Shown here: piece by piece, positions 1-7,156 of the stretch | How the letters are laid out: each line of letters begins with the position of its first letter | How positions within the stretch are numbered: the first letter of the stretch is position 1 | Assembly: GCA_015522385.1 (NCBI GenBank) | Contig: WAMJ01000289.1 | Span: 1 to 49,052, forward strand | Source: Candidatus Heimdallarchaeota archaeon | GTDB lineage: Archaea > Asgardarchaeota > Heimdallarchaeia > Heimdallarchaeales > Kariarchaeaceae | Direction of reading: 5' to 3' | DNA: 49,052 nt | The notes under the pieces: generated by a model | Seen by the model: the letters and a program-made list of their open reading frames with translations, nothing else | Told to the model about the DNA's origin: nothing | The model's database searches: none | Position numbers and translations under genes: made by a program

Positions 1-51
1 AATGCGGTAGCAGTTTACATAGGGTTCCAGCCAATTATACAGTACATCTAA

Positions 52-1050
52 TTAGGCAACCATCTTCTCAAGTGACTTCTTCGCTTCTTGTATTATCTCA
101 GGAGGTAGGTCAATAATCTGTTCAGGTTTAGGATCTTGGAGAGCCAGAAGAATGTTCCTCAGGTTATTCTGCTTCATGTAGGGGCACATCACACAGCTTC
201 CTAGGAACTCCCTGTCTGGAAACTCTATAGCCAAGCGATCCGCTAATCCGCATTCGGTCGCAAGCATGTACTTCTTCTTATCGGGATGTTCCTTGATGAA
301 ATTGATCATATCACCAGTACCACCGACCATGTCGACTCGGTCCAACACATCTGGGGGACACTCGGAGTGTGCAAGGACAATCACATCCTCTCCAAAGACA
401 TGCCTGAATTCTGTAATTGAGTCGGGTCTAATGTTGTCGTGAACAATGCAGGTCGCGTCCCAGTCAATGATCTCTTTATTAGTCACCTTTCTCAGGTAGT
501 TGGCCATATTCTTGTCAGGTAGGAAAATTATTCTATCCTCAGGCATCTCACTGACAATCTTCTCCACATTGGCAGAAGTTACGCATACATCCACCTCCGC
601 TTTGACATCTGCATTGGAGTTCACATAAAGCACGATTGGAACTCCGGGATACTTTTCCCTAAGCTCCCGTACGTCCTCCGCGGTCACGCCGTCCGCAAGA
701 CTACATCCCGCGTCTACCGATGGGACGATAACTGTCTTCTCTGGTGAAAGGATTTTGGCTGTCTCCGCCATGAATACGACACCAGCAAAGACGATGATAT
801 CAGCATCTACTCCAGCAGCGATTTTCGATAGCCCTAGTGAGTCTCCTGAGTAATCCGCGACTCCGAAGACGATGTCGGGAGTCTGGTAACTGTGAGCAAG
901 GATGACCGCGTTCTTCTCCTTCTTCAGCTTGTTGATCTCAAGTGTCAATGGGGCAATGATCTCACAGTCAGTCCTGTCCCAGCCCCTATGTTGCATGTTC
1001 TCCAAGAGCCTCTCGGTTTCCTTCTCAATTTCCTCAGTAGTGAATCGCAT
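52..1050 (-). CDS. nadA: Quinolinate synthase NadA
   Basis: The 332-residue product is a full-length quinolinate synthase, which condenses iminoaspartate with dihydroxyacetone phosphate to quinolinate using a 4Fe-4S cluster. The three expected cluster cysteines are visible in the contexts DAGCSLADG, DATCIVHDN and GSCVMCPYM, and the family motifs VILAHSYQ near the N-terminus and AHSECPP in the middle are present. ATG at 1050 is preceded by a GGGAG purine run and a TATA-like TTTAAATTT about 40 nt upstream. It diverges from nadC across 148 nt, so the pair probably shares a control region. No NadB or aspartate dehydrogenase is in the window. Identification is secure. Confidence 0.96.
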   Translation of the reverse strand: MRFTTEEIEKETERLLENMQHRGWDRTDCEIIAPLTLEINKLKKEKNAVILAHSYQTPDIVFGVADYSGDSLGLSKIAAGVDADIIVFAGVVFMAETAKILSPEKTVIVPSVDAGCSLADGVTAEDVRELREKYPGVPIVLYVNSNADVKAEVDVCVTSANVEKIVSEMPEDRIIFLPDKNMANYLRKVTNKEIIDWDATCIVHDNIRPDSITEFRHVFGEDVIVLAHSECPPDVLDRVDMVGGTGDMINFIKEHPDKKKYMLATECGLADRLAIEFPDREFLGSCVMCPYMKQNNLRNILLALQDPKPEQIIDLPPEIIQEAKKSLEKMVA

Positions 1051-1198
1051 CTAAATCTCCCAAGATAGGTTCGCCTTTCGAAAATTTAAACGAATGCTTA
1101 GTGAAATCACCAGAAAGATAATTATCAGCACGTAATATATCGACATTTGTCCACTACACGAGGATATCTTTTTTCAATTTGCTCAGTAGGGATGACCT
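1051..1198. promoter_or_regulatory. Divergent nadA/nadC promoter region
   Basis: This 148-nt gap separates the divergent starts of nadA and nadC. For nadA, a TATA-like TTTAAATTT (plus-strand AAATTTAAA, about 1084-1092) lies some 40 nt before the start, with a GGGAG purine run just before the ATG. For nadC, a weaker T-rich element near 1163-1172 lies about 30 nt before its ATG. I saw no clear operator dyad. Joint regulation is inferred from the shared gap and shared pathway. Confidence 0.5.
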
Positions 1199-2050
1199 AT
1201 GATCCCGAAATTCAGAATACAAGAAGATGTAAGGCAGTGGCTGAAGGAAGACATCCCTTTCTGGGATCACAGCTCGCAACATCTCCCCAGAAGTGAGATG
1301 CAAATGGCAAGAATATTCGCCAAGGAGAGTGGGATGATCTCTGGAGTCCAAGTGGCCAAGGAGGTCTTTGAGACCTGTGGTGTTGAGATCACGTTCTGCA
1401 TCGAGGATGGAACTATCGTCAAGGAGGGAGACGATATATTGAGACTAAAGGGTCATCTACCGGACATCTTGAAAGCCGAGAGAGTAGCTTTGAACATTCT
1501 GTCGCACATGTCAGGAATAACCAACAAGACGCATAAACTAGTGACATTAGTTCACACCAAATCTATGAACCACAACCTCAGGCTAGCGTGTACAAGGAAG
1601 ACACTCCCTGGTCTCAGACTCTACCAGAAATACGCTGTTTTCGTAGGAGGTGGAGACACGCACAGAATGGCTCTATCCGATATGATTATGCTCAAAGAAA
1701 ACCACCTAAGGGGAAATTCAACTATCTCTGAGGCACTCTACACCGCTGCCACAAAGACGTCCTTCTCTCAGAAGATCGAGATCGAGGTGGAGACTATCGA
1801 AGCTGCGATTGAGGCAGTGGAGACGGGTATTCCAGAGATCATCATGTTGGATAATTTTCCACCGGATATGATCCCCGAAGCCATTAAGAAGATTAAAGAG
1901 ATCAATTCATCAGTCCTTGTTGAAGCATCAGGGAATATCACCGAAGATAACATCATCGAGTACGCAGGAACTGGAATCGACATAATTTCAATGGGGAGTC
2001 TCACACATTCAGTCAAGGGTTTTGATCTAAGTCTGAGGATTCTAAACTAG
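1199..2050 (+). CDS. nadC: Nicotinate-nucleotide pyrophosphorylase NadC
   Basis: The 283-residue product is quinolinate phosphoribosyltransferase, which converts quinolinate and PRPP to nicotinate mononucleotide, carbon dioxide and pyrophosphate. Family signatures visible are TRKTLPGLR, the GGGDTHR loop, the KENHL segment, the EIEVET stretch and IIMLDNF of the barrel. It acts directly after NadA, which diverges from it. ATG 1199 is used; an out-of-frame ATG sits 8 nt upstream. The final TAG lies in the tetranucleotide CTAG, which also forms the stop of the convergent iscA-like gene. Length is normal for the family. Confidence 0.96.
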   Translation: MIPKFRIQEDVRQWLKEDIPFWDHSSQHLPRSEMQMARIFAKESGMISGVQVAKEVFETCGVEITFCIEDGTIVKEGDDILRLKGHLPDILKAERVALNILSHMSGITNKTHKLVTLVHTKSMNHNLRLACTRKTLPGLRLYQKYAVFVGGGDTHRMALSDMIMLKENHLRGNSTISEALYTAATKTSFSQKIEIEVETIEAAIEAVETGIPEIIMLDNFPPDMIPEAIKKIKEINSSVLVEASGNITEDNIIEYAGTGIDIISMGSLTHSVKGFDLSLRILN

Positions 2051-2454
2051 CAGCAACCGCCAGAGCCACAACTTCCGCCACCACAGCCGCCAGATCCACA
2101 GCTTCCACCCCCACAACCTCCACTTAGAGCCGAGAGATCTATGTTAGGGTTCGTAATCCTGAATCCGGGTCGCTCTCCACCTTCGTAGTCTATAGTTGCA
2201 CCGTCTACGTATGGTAGGGATATCCTGTCGACGACGACATTCAAACCGTTGATCACCGTGGTACTGTCCTCTGAATTGAGGTGACTGTCCAGAGCCATCC
2301 CATATTGAATAGATCCACATCCACCTTGGAGGTAGATCCGGACGTGGAGTTGGTCTGCATTCTCCTGTGAATTGAGGACTGCCTGTATCTGAGAGACAGC
2401 CTCATCAGTGATTGATATATTGTTTAGTTGCGTTTGCTGCTCGGAACTTTCCAT
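2047..2454 (-). CDS. IscA/HesB-type iron-sulfur protein with Gly/Cys-rich tail
   Basis: Residues 12-105 form an A-type iron-sulfur carrier domain: ISITDEAVSQIQAVL at the start, the QGGCGSIQYG segment with the first conserved cysteine (C46), and FRITNPN near the end. Family members finish with a CGCG-type motif supplying two cysteines. Here that is replaced by a 24-residue Gly/Ser/Cys tail built from two copies of the decamer GGCGGGSCGS followed by GGCC, giving six tail cysteines. The likely role is Fe-S cluster assembly or carriage, but the tail could bind extra metal. A minus-strand TATA (TTTATAAAG) lies about 28 nt before the ATG. The stop overlaps that of nadC. Confidence 0.87.
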   Translation of the reverse strand: MESSEQQTQLNNISITDEAVSQIQAVLNSQENADQLHVRIYLQGGCGSIQYGMALDSHLNSEDSTTVINGLNVVVDRISLPYVDGATIDYEGGERPGFRITNPNIDLSALSGGCGGGSCGSGGCGGGSCGSGGCC

Positions 2455-2474
2455 ACGCAGATATCGATTTTGTG

Positions 2475-2486
2475 CTTTATAAAATA
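2475..2486 (-). promoter_or_regulatory. TATA box of the IscA-like gene
   Basis: On the minus strand the sequence TTTTATAAAG is centred about 27 nt before the ATG at 2454. The spacing places the predicted transcription start at or next to the start codon, so the mRNA is probably leaderless. Confidence 0.5.
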
Positions 2487-2591
2487 AATGGTGAATGAGA
2501 ATGGACTATATTTCTAGAACATTGGTGAATTGAATCGGCAACAATCCCCAATCTTTAAACTCCCACCCCACTTGTTTTACTAGGTATCTTG

Positions 2592-4232
2592 ATGATAGAG
2601 TCTGCACTTCCAACACGAGAAGACATGATTAAGGAGATTGAAGCTAACAACGAATTTGACATTGTGGTTGTCGGGGGAGGAATAACCGGTGCAGGGATAG
2701 CTCGTGACGCAATGCTACGTGGGCTCAGGGTCTGCTTGTTGGACAAGGGCGACTATTCCAGTGGAACATCCTCGCAGAGTTCAAAACTTCTACATGGTGG
2801 TTTGAGGTACCTGCAAAACTTTGAATTCTCACTTGTCCGAGAAGCTGCATTGGAGAGGGCAAAAAATATCGAGATCGCACCGCACCTTTCCCGAATATAC
2901 AGGTTCGTCGTCCCCCTGTACAAATGGAGCAAGACTCCAAGAATCATGCTGCGGATGGGGCTCATTCTCTACGACATGCTCGCCTATCCAAAATCGATTG
3001 GCAAGCACAAGAACCTCGGGAAGAAGGGCTTGGTCAAGATGTATCCATTCCTCAAGAATGACCAACTCGTCGGTGGAGCGTATTACTACGATGTGAGAAC
3101 CAACGACTCCAGACTGACACTGGCAAATATTCAGTCAGCTACTGCGGGAACTGCCGTATCATTGAACTACTTTGAAGTGACAGAGTGGGAAAGAACCGAC
3201 GAGGGCATTCTTGTTCGTAGTGTCGACCACGAGACGGGGAAGAAATATGAGATCAAGGGCAGGGTGTTGGTCAATGCCTCGGGTCCTTGGTCGGAACAGA
3301 TCGAGAGGATGGGGAAGAACTTCGAGGGGAAGACAAGAATTAGAAGAACAAAGGGAACACACATAACGATTCGCCCTAAGTTCGATGACTTCGCGATTCT
3401 TATTGCTAACGATGACAACAGGCCGATCTTTCTCATACCGTGGGACGAGTTCACTGTGGTAGGTACCACGGATGATGAATGGAAGGAGAGCAACGAGAGT
3501 GTGAAGGCTTCCAAGGCAGACGTAGATTATATCCTCGATGCACTCAACCGACTTTTCCCTGAGGAGAACTACAACTACGATGACATCTACTCCACATGGG
3601 CTGGATTAAGACCACTTGTTTACCAAGCAGGTAAGGACGAGAGAAAGACCAGTCGGAATCACACGATAAATAACTACGGAGACGTCGTAACCATTGCTGG
3701 TGGAAAACTCACGACCTATAGAGAGATGGCAAAGCAGACCGTGGACAAAGTACTCAAGAATCTGGGGATGCCCATCTCCAAGCACAGGTGCGTCACAGCC
3801 AACCTACCCCTGTGGGGAGCAGGTTATGAAAACTATGAAAAATTCAGGGAAGAGATGAGGAGGAAATTAAAGGAGGAGTACAACATGGCGAAAGACACGG
3901 TTAACATGCTCATTGACTACTATGGAAATGCAGTCAATCTCATGCTGAAATTAATTGACGAAACTCCCTCGCTATCCGAGAAACTCGAGCCCGAACTCCC
4001 TTTCATCCGTGCACAGGTTGTCCATGCGGTTCGCTATGAATATGCCCGTAACCCTGTTGATGTCCTGCGTCGAAGATTCCAGATAGCTTTCTGCAAGGGT
4101 AACGGAATGGCCTCATTGGACACAACCATATCACTCATGGCCGAGGAAATGGGATGGGATTCGAAGAAATCAGCAGAGATGAAGCAGATGTACATCTCAT
4201 ATGTGAAAGAGTTCATGTCAGTGCCCAAGTGA
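2592..4232 (+). CDS. glpD: FAD-dependent glycerol-3-phosphate dehydrogenase
   Basis: The 546-residue product oxidises glycerol 3-phosphate to dihydroxyacetone phosphate and passes electrons to the quinone pool or another acceptor. The N-terminal Rossmann motif VVVGGGITGAGIARD binds FAD, followed by the family signature SSKLLHGGLRYLQ. Later segments GTHITIRP, WAGLRPLV and IAGGKLTTYREMA are characteristic, and a C-terminal helical domain follows. ATG 2592 is preferred over an adjacent in-frame TTG at 2589. A TATA-like CTTTAAAC lies about 36 nt upstream. GlpD versus GlpA cannot be separated by eye. The sequence downstream is an accessory island. Confidence 0.92.
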   Translation: MIESALPTREDMIKEIEANNEFDIVVVGGGITGAGIARDAMLRGLRVCLLDKGDYSSGTSSQSSKLLHGGLRYLQNFEFSLVREAALERAKNIEIAPHLSRIYRFVVPLYKWSKTPRIMLRMGLILYDMLAYPKSIGKHKNLGKKGLVKMYPFLKNDQLVGGAYYYDVRTNDSRLTLANIQSATAGTAVSLNYFEVTEWERTDEGILVRSVDHETGKKYEIKGRVLVNASGPWSEQIERMGKNFEGKTRIRRTKGTHITIRPKFDDFAILIANDDNRPIFLIPWDEFTVVGTTDDEWKESNESVKASKADVDYILDALNRLFPEENYNYDDIYSTWAGLRPLVYQAGKDERKTSRNHTINNYGDVVTIAGGKLTTYREMAKQTVDKVLKNLGMPISKHRCVTANLPLWGAGYENYEKFREEMRRKLKEEYNMAKDTVNMLIDYYGNAVNLMLKLIDETPSLSEKLEPELPFIRAQVVHAVRYEYARNPVDVLRRRFQIAFCKGNGMASLDTTISLMAEEMGWDSKKSAEMKQMYISYVKEFMSVPK

Positions 4233-4278
4233 TATTTTGCGTATAGTGTCAATTATACGTATATTCGGAAGGACAATT

Positions 4279-4505
4279 GTGAGTACAAAGAGAGGAGAGA
4301 ACAACTATTACCTCTCCAGACGACACAGAAGTAATTTTCCATTCAGTGACCAGATCCAGGAGGCACTTGTCAAAGCAGCAAAGCACTAAGTGAAGAAGAG
4401 GGAATCCCTTTTAATACAGCTCGTGAGGAGCTTTCAAGAGGTGGGTATGGGACAAGAGGTCACAAAGATCATGTTGCGGTCACATCGGGCTTTTCAAGCA
4501 CTTGA
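4279..4505 (+). pseudogene. Probable frameshifted small gene remnant
   Basis: A GTG at 4279 opens a frame of 36 codons ending at 4387. Removing one adenine in the AGCAAAGCAC stretch near 4380-4384 lets translation continue as ALSEEEGIPFNTAREELSRG and then GGYGTRGHKDH, ending at 4505, for about 75 residues. The joined product is hydrophilic and has protein-like composition. I do not recognise a family. A different-frame reading beginning at 4390 looks less protein-like and was not accepted. A frameshift pseudogene is the best reading; chance cannot be excluded. Confidence 0.3.
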
Positions 4506-4616
4506 TGTTGATTCATCTAGATTAACTTTACCTATGAAGGAATCTTGTTATTTAGAATTGACTTTAGTAATAGGCTGGAATATCAATTAGATTATTTGTG
4601 GACTCTCCTTCCATGT

Positions 4617-4880
4617 TTAATGTAGAATGTTTACTTGCTTTTCACCCGAGTTGATTTCGATTATTAATTTGTAAGAACCCGAATATATTCGGTGTTGGAT
4701 CTCGCCCCCTCTCAATTTGGTAGAGTAATTGAATGTATCCTCCTGCAAGAATTCAACATCTAGGAGTATTCTGTTCTTATCCTCATCCATTAATTCACTC
4801 TGTCCTTTGATTGCTGCTTTATCTATGGATATTGAATTTACAATGATCCATAGTTTCAGCTTCAGTATATGTATCAACAA
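4617..4880 (-). CDS. Hypothetical short protein, probably an N-truncated remnant
   Basis: An 87-codon frame starting at TTG 4880; an internal ATG could give about 57 residues. The C-terminal half (FNYSTKLRGGEI, then IYSGSYKLIIEINSGEK) resembles the end of a beta-sandwich domain of a secreted protein, with the SGSYKLIIE pattern common in such strands. There is no signal peptide, and no clear promoter or ribosome-binding site. It overlaps another remnant (4847-4999) on the opposite strand. I judge it a decayed fragment and do not assign a function. Confidence 0.3.
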   Translation of the reverse strand: MLIHILKLKLWIIVNSISIDKAAIKGQSELMDEDKNRILLDVEFLQEDTFNYSTKLRGGEIQHRIYSGSYKLIIEINSGEKQVNILH

Positions 4881-4999
4881 CTAAGGAAGTAGAGAAGATA
4901 TTGAAAGAAGTTTGGAGGAATTATCATCTGGTGATAGCACTTATTCAACTAATGTCGATGATCTTCAGTATTGTAACAATGATTGGATTATATTCATAA
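4847..4999 (+). pseudogene. C-terminal fragment of a membrane protein
   Basis: An open frame after a stop at 4844 encodes about 50 residues ending in TKEVEKILKEVWRNYH followed by a hydrophobic segment (LVIALIQLMSMIFSIVTMIG) and a stop at 4997. It reads like an amphipathic helix plus a final transmembrane segment, with no start codon in a sensible place. I interpret it as the surviving 3' end of a lost membrane-protein gene. Confidence 0.3.
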
Positions 5000-5065
5000 A
5001 TTTCCTCTTCAATGTATTCGTGAGCAAGGTGCTGAGCAAGAGATGAACTAGTAATTCTACGCTAA

Positions 5066-5074
5066 TTTTTATAT
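5066..5074 (+). promoter_or_regulatory. TATA box of the small zinc-ribbon gene
   Basis: TTTTTATAT is centred about 28 nt before the ATG at 5098, consistent with a leaderless transcript. It supports treating the following 63-codon frame as an expressed gene. Confidence 0.5.
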
Positions 5075-5097
5075 CGAAACTATCCCATTATTAGACC

Positions 5098-5289
5098 ATG
5101 AACTATGATTATAAAGAAATAGCAAGTGACCCATCAAAAATAGTTTGTCACCATTGTAACAAACCTCAGGACATCAGTAAACTGAGACTGAAAGACTGCA
5201 AGCTATCAAGTCCAATTGTAAATGGAATTTACAGGGTAAATCTTATTTGTTGTCCAGATTGCGGAAAATTAATTACAAGTTATAAATAA
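5098..5289 (+). CDS. Small zinc-ribbon protein
   Basis: A 63-residue protein with two CXXC-type knuckles, CHHC at 17-20 and CCPDC at 51-55, spaced as in a single rubredoxin-like zinc ribbon. The segment between them is polar and beta-rich. A TATA box sits at leaderless distance from the ATG. It lies between gene remnants and a toxin-antitoxin pair. The partner and function are unknown; a nucleic-acid or protein adaptor role is typical of such ribbons but is only an inference. Confidence 0.6.
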   Translation: MNYDYKEIASDPSKIVCHHCNKPQDISKLRLKDCKLSSPIVNGIYRVNLICCPDCGKLITSYK

Positions 5290-5349
5290 TCCTACTCGGA
5301 CCTGTTACCGTTCGTACAAATACACTGATGGTGTCATGTTAATTCTGAT

Positions 5350-5388
5350 GAGAACGTTTAAATTTAACCAGTACTGATAATTTAAATA
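5350..5388 (+). promoter_or_regulatory. relB promoter (copy 1)
   Basis: GTTTAAATTT at 5356-5365 lies about 29 nt before the relB ATG. The same promoter block, from about TTAATTCTGATGAGA through the first codons, recurs before the frameshifted antitoxin at 5985, showing that promoter and gene were duplicated together. Confidence 0.55.
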
Positions 5389-5562
5389 ATGAGTCAATAC
5401 GTTGTTGACGAGGATGGGAAGAAAACCCATGTCCTCCTAACTATTGAAGAGTACGAGGAGCTTCTAGAGGAGATTGAAGACATCTCTGATGTCAGTGAGC
5501 GGATAGAACTTAACCGTAAGGCAATCCCACATGAAGAGGTTCTTAAGATCCTTTCTGAATAA
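5389..5562 (+). CDS. relB: RelB-type antitoxin
   Basis: A 57-residue acidic protein beginning MSQYVVDEDGKKTHVLLTIEEYEELL. This strand-helix start followed by an acidic helix (EEIEDISDVSERIE) and a short tail is typical of archaeal RelB/Phd-like antitoxins, whose N-terminal part dimerises and binds the promoter while the tail wraps the toxin. A RelE-like toxin starts 67 nt downstream on the same strand. A TATA box lies about 29 nt upstream, so the mRNA is likely leaderless and probably autoregulated. A near-identical but frameshifted copy begins at 5985. Confidence 0.82.
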   Translation: MSQYVVDEDGKKTHVLLTIEEYEELLEEIEDISDVSERIELNRKAIPHEEVLKILSE

Positions 5563-5629
5563 ATGGATAAGTATACCCTATATAATTCAACGCTAAAGTT
5601 TATTTATTCTATCTCCACGTAGTCAAATT

Positions 5630-5887
5630 ATGACTTATTCAATTGAATGGGATCCATCCGCATTGAAAGAAGTAGAAAAGATCGAGAAACAAGTTCAATC
5701 GAGGATAATTGAATCAGTCGGCCAGCTTGCTGATGATCCATTCACCATGTCAACAAAGCTCAAAATGAAACCCTCTCTGTACCGACTAAGAGTGGGAAAC
5801 TACAGAGTCATCTTCAAGATAGATTCCACATCCAGACTAATCACTATATACAAAATTGGTCATAGAAGGAATGTCTACAAAAAGTAA
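5630..5887 (+). CDS. relE: RelE/ParE-family mRNA interferase toxin
   Basis: The 85-residue basic protein begins MTYSIEWDPSALKEVEKIEK, followed by the family core YRLRVGNYRVIFKID and ends with YKIGHRRNVYKK. This matches archaeal RelE toxins, which cleave mRNA in the ribosomal A site and keep basic and tyrosine residues in these last strands. It follows relB by 67 nt. A T/A-rich stretch in that gap (TTTATTTATTC near 5599-5609) could act as a separate promoter. It appears intact and is presumably neutralised by the upstream antitoxin. Confidence 0.88.
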   Translation: MTYSIEWDPSALKEVEKIEKQVQSRIIESVGQLADDPFTMSTKLKMKPSLYRLRVGNYRVIFKIDSTSRLITIYKIGHRRNVYKK

Positions 5888-5945
5888 CTAGTGGAACCTG
5901 ACCCCATTGATCAAATTACACTAATACAGTCATATTAATTCTGAT

Positions 5946-5984
5946 GAGACCGTTTAAAGTTTGACAAGTACTGATGATTAAATA
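5946..5984 (+). promoter_or_regulatory. Duplicated relB promoter (copy 2)
   Basis: GTTTAAAG at 5952-5959 lies about 30 nt before the ATG at 5985. The block closely matches the promoter of the intact relB about 596 nt upstream, including the TTAATTCTGATGAGA stretch. It may still bind the RelB autorepressor even though the gene it drives is frameshifted. Confidence 0.5.
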
Positions 5985-6169
5985 ATGAGTCAATACGTTG
6001 TAGATGAGGATGGGAACGAAAACCCATGTCCTCCAAATTATTGAAGAGTACGAACAACTCATGGAGAACCTCCATGACAATGCAATTATCGATGAACGGA
6101 AGAAGGATTCAGTTGATCCCCTTCGACAAGGCCAAAGCAATGATACTCAATTCCCAAGATCACGGTTGA
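5985..6169 (+). pseudogene. Second RelB antitoxin copy, frameshifted twice
   Basis: From ATG 5985 the first nine codons match the intact relB, then an extra C in GGGAACGAAAACC (versus GGGAAGAAAACC in the intact copy) moves translation into an early stop. Skipping it restores THVLQIIEEYEQLMENL. A second extra base in the CCCC run near 6118-6121 must be skipped to reach FDKAKAMILNSQDHG and the stop at 6167. The corrected product is about 60 residues, like a normal antitoxin, but no toxin follows. It is either a genuine pseudogene or carries two sequencing indels. Confidence 0.7.
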
Positions 6170-6440
6170 TGTGAGAATAAGATCTATATAGCTGTAGTAA
6201 TCTGTCGTGGTAGTCTACTGATGCGATTGATTCCTTATGGATATCCAACATTGATTCTGTATTCAAATAAGATGGAGCTTGTCTTAGTCCAATGAGTGAG
6301 ATCAATGTAAATGTGATAGTAAATGATGATGAACATAAGAGTAAAGATATCACTCCAACAAAAATGACCCAAGGTTCATTATCTTGATTCAGTGAAAGGA
6401 CTCCGCTGTAGGATACGACAGAGGGGATGAGTGTGCTCAT
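6147..6440 (-). CDS. Small membrane protein or membrane-protein fragment
   Basis: A 97-codon frame with two hydrophobic segments, one near the N-terminus and one at about residues 24-50, followed by a polar C-terminal helix (HKESIASVDYHDRLLQLYRSY). The same frame stays open upstream of the ATG for about 12 codons and reads RIIDRKPSIVVF, which looks like coding sequence without a start, suggesting 5' truncation. The helical-hairpin-plus-helix outline loosely recalls the membrane modules of some defence effectors, but that is too weak to name. It overlaps the end of the antitoxin pseudogene. Confidence 0.35.
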   Translation of the reverse strand: MSTLIPSVVSYSGVLSLNQDNEPWVIFVGVISLLLCSSSFTITFTLISLIGLRQAPSYLNTESMLDIHKESIASVDYHDRLLQLYRSYSHINRDLGN

Positions 6441-6610
6441 GAAGACAACGATCGACGGCTTGCGGTCAATTATACGTCATAAACTAAGTGTCTGCTTTTG
6501 ATAGCGATCTTTCCTGAAACAACTCAATAACTCTTCTCTCAGATATGCAGGAGAGATCAGGGCGATCTTTTCTCTCATCCGGCGCAGGAACGACCCCAAA
6601 TTACATACCA

Positions 6611-6620
6611 TTAAATACCA
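6611..6620 (+). promoter_or_regulatory. TATA box of the lipocalin-like gene
   Basis: TTAAATACCA lies about 27 nt before the ATG at 6642, the spacing expected for a leaderless archaeal transcript. The preceding 6441-6610 holds no gene that I can recognise. Confidence 0.5.
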
Positions 6621-6641
6621 AGGTGTCAAGTTGAATTTGCG

Positions 6642-7079
6642 ATGGAAGAATGGTTTGCTTCATTGTTAGGTACATGGAGAGGAGATCAACAACTGTACAC
6701 CAGACCTGAAGAATTAACTGCAGAAGGTCATGTCATTGCTACTACTAAAAATCGGTTAGGGAGCAGGATGATCGAGATAGAGTATACTCACTCACTTGAT
6801 CAGGAAGACTATGTTGGCTTATTTATATTAACAGCTGAAAGACCATTGGAGGCAGCTTGGTTCGATAGTTATCACACCAAAAACATAATGCATCTAACCG
6901 GAAAGTTCAATGAGAATAAGCTGGTACTTGCCGGAGGATTTTACTATAAGGAGCAGTTCTGGAAGTGGACTGTTGAAATTGAAGCACAGGGAAATACTAT
7001 GACAATCAGGCACTACAATCATCCCCCTGAGATGGATCGATATCTCGGGGTAGATGTAAAACTTAGACGTGAGACTTAG
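6642..7079 (+). CDS. DUF1579-like lipocalin-fold protein
   Basis: The 145-residue protein begins EEWFASLLGTWRGDQQLYTRPEEL, the LLGTWxG opening typical of lipocalin-like beta-barrel proteins such as DUF1579 and related small-ligand binders. Alternating strands follow through residue 142 (IEIEYTHSLD, MHLTGKFNENKLVLAG, FWKWTVEIEAQGNTMTIRHY). No signal peptide or membrane segment is present, so it is cytoplasmic. The ligand is unknown. A TATA box sits at leaderless spacing. It is convergent with the ABC permease gene that ends at 7157. Confidence 0.65.
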   Translation: MEEWFASLLGTWRGDQQLYTRPEELTAEGHVIATTKNRLGSRMIEIEYTHSLDQEDYVGLFILTAERPLEAAWFDSYHTKNIMHLTGKFNENKLVLAGGFYYKEQFWKWTVEIEAQGNTMTIRHYNHPPEMDRYLGVDVKLRRET

Positions 7080-7156
7080 TTGGAACGACTCAAGTATTAT
7101 GGATTTGACATTTTTGCCAGCCGCATTCTGCAAGGAGATGAAAGATGCCTGTATGG

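Larger units (their letters stand above)
4233..5097. other. Region of gene remnants after glpD
   Basis: This AT-rich stretch of about 860 nt holds no intact recognisable gene. It contains short protein-like pieces in several frames (annotated separately at 4279-4505, 4617-4880 and 4847-4999), broken by stops and apparent frameshifts. It opens with a 13-bp word, GTCAATTATACGT at 4248-4260, that recurs at 6465-6477 beyond the toxin-antitoxin genes. The picture is of decayed accessory DNA between two stable housekeeping blocks. Confidence 0.55.

Noticed and set aside
1..51. Possible gene at the left window edge
   Set aside because: Only 51 nt precede the nadA stop, and the short frames there close quickly.
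1154..1351. Minus-strand frame across the nadC start
   Set aside because: It lies antisense to a secure nadC gene and shows no domain or ribosome-binding site.
4390..4590. 66-codon frame after glpD
   Set aside because: It starts just after the stop of another short frame, has atypical composition, and a frame-corrected reading of the neighbouring frame looks more protein-like.
4248..6477. Interpretation of the 13-bp repeat as a proven attachment site
   Set aside because: No integrase, tRNA gene or transposase is present, and repeats of this length can occur by chance in 49 kb, so it is reported only as a low-weight finding.
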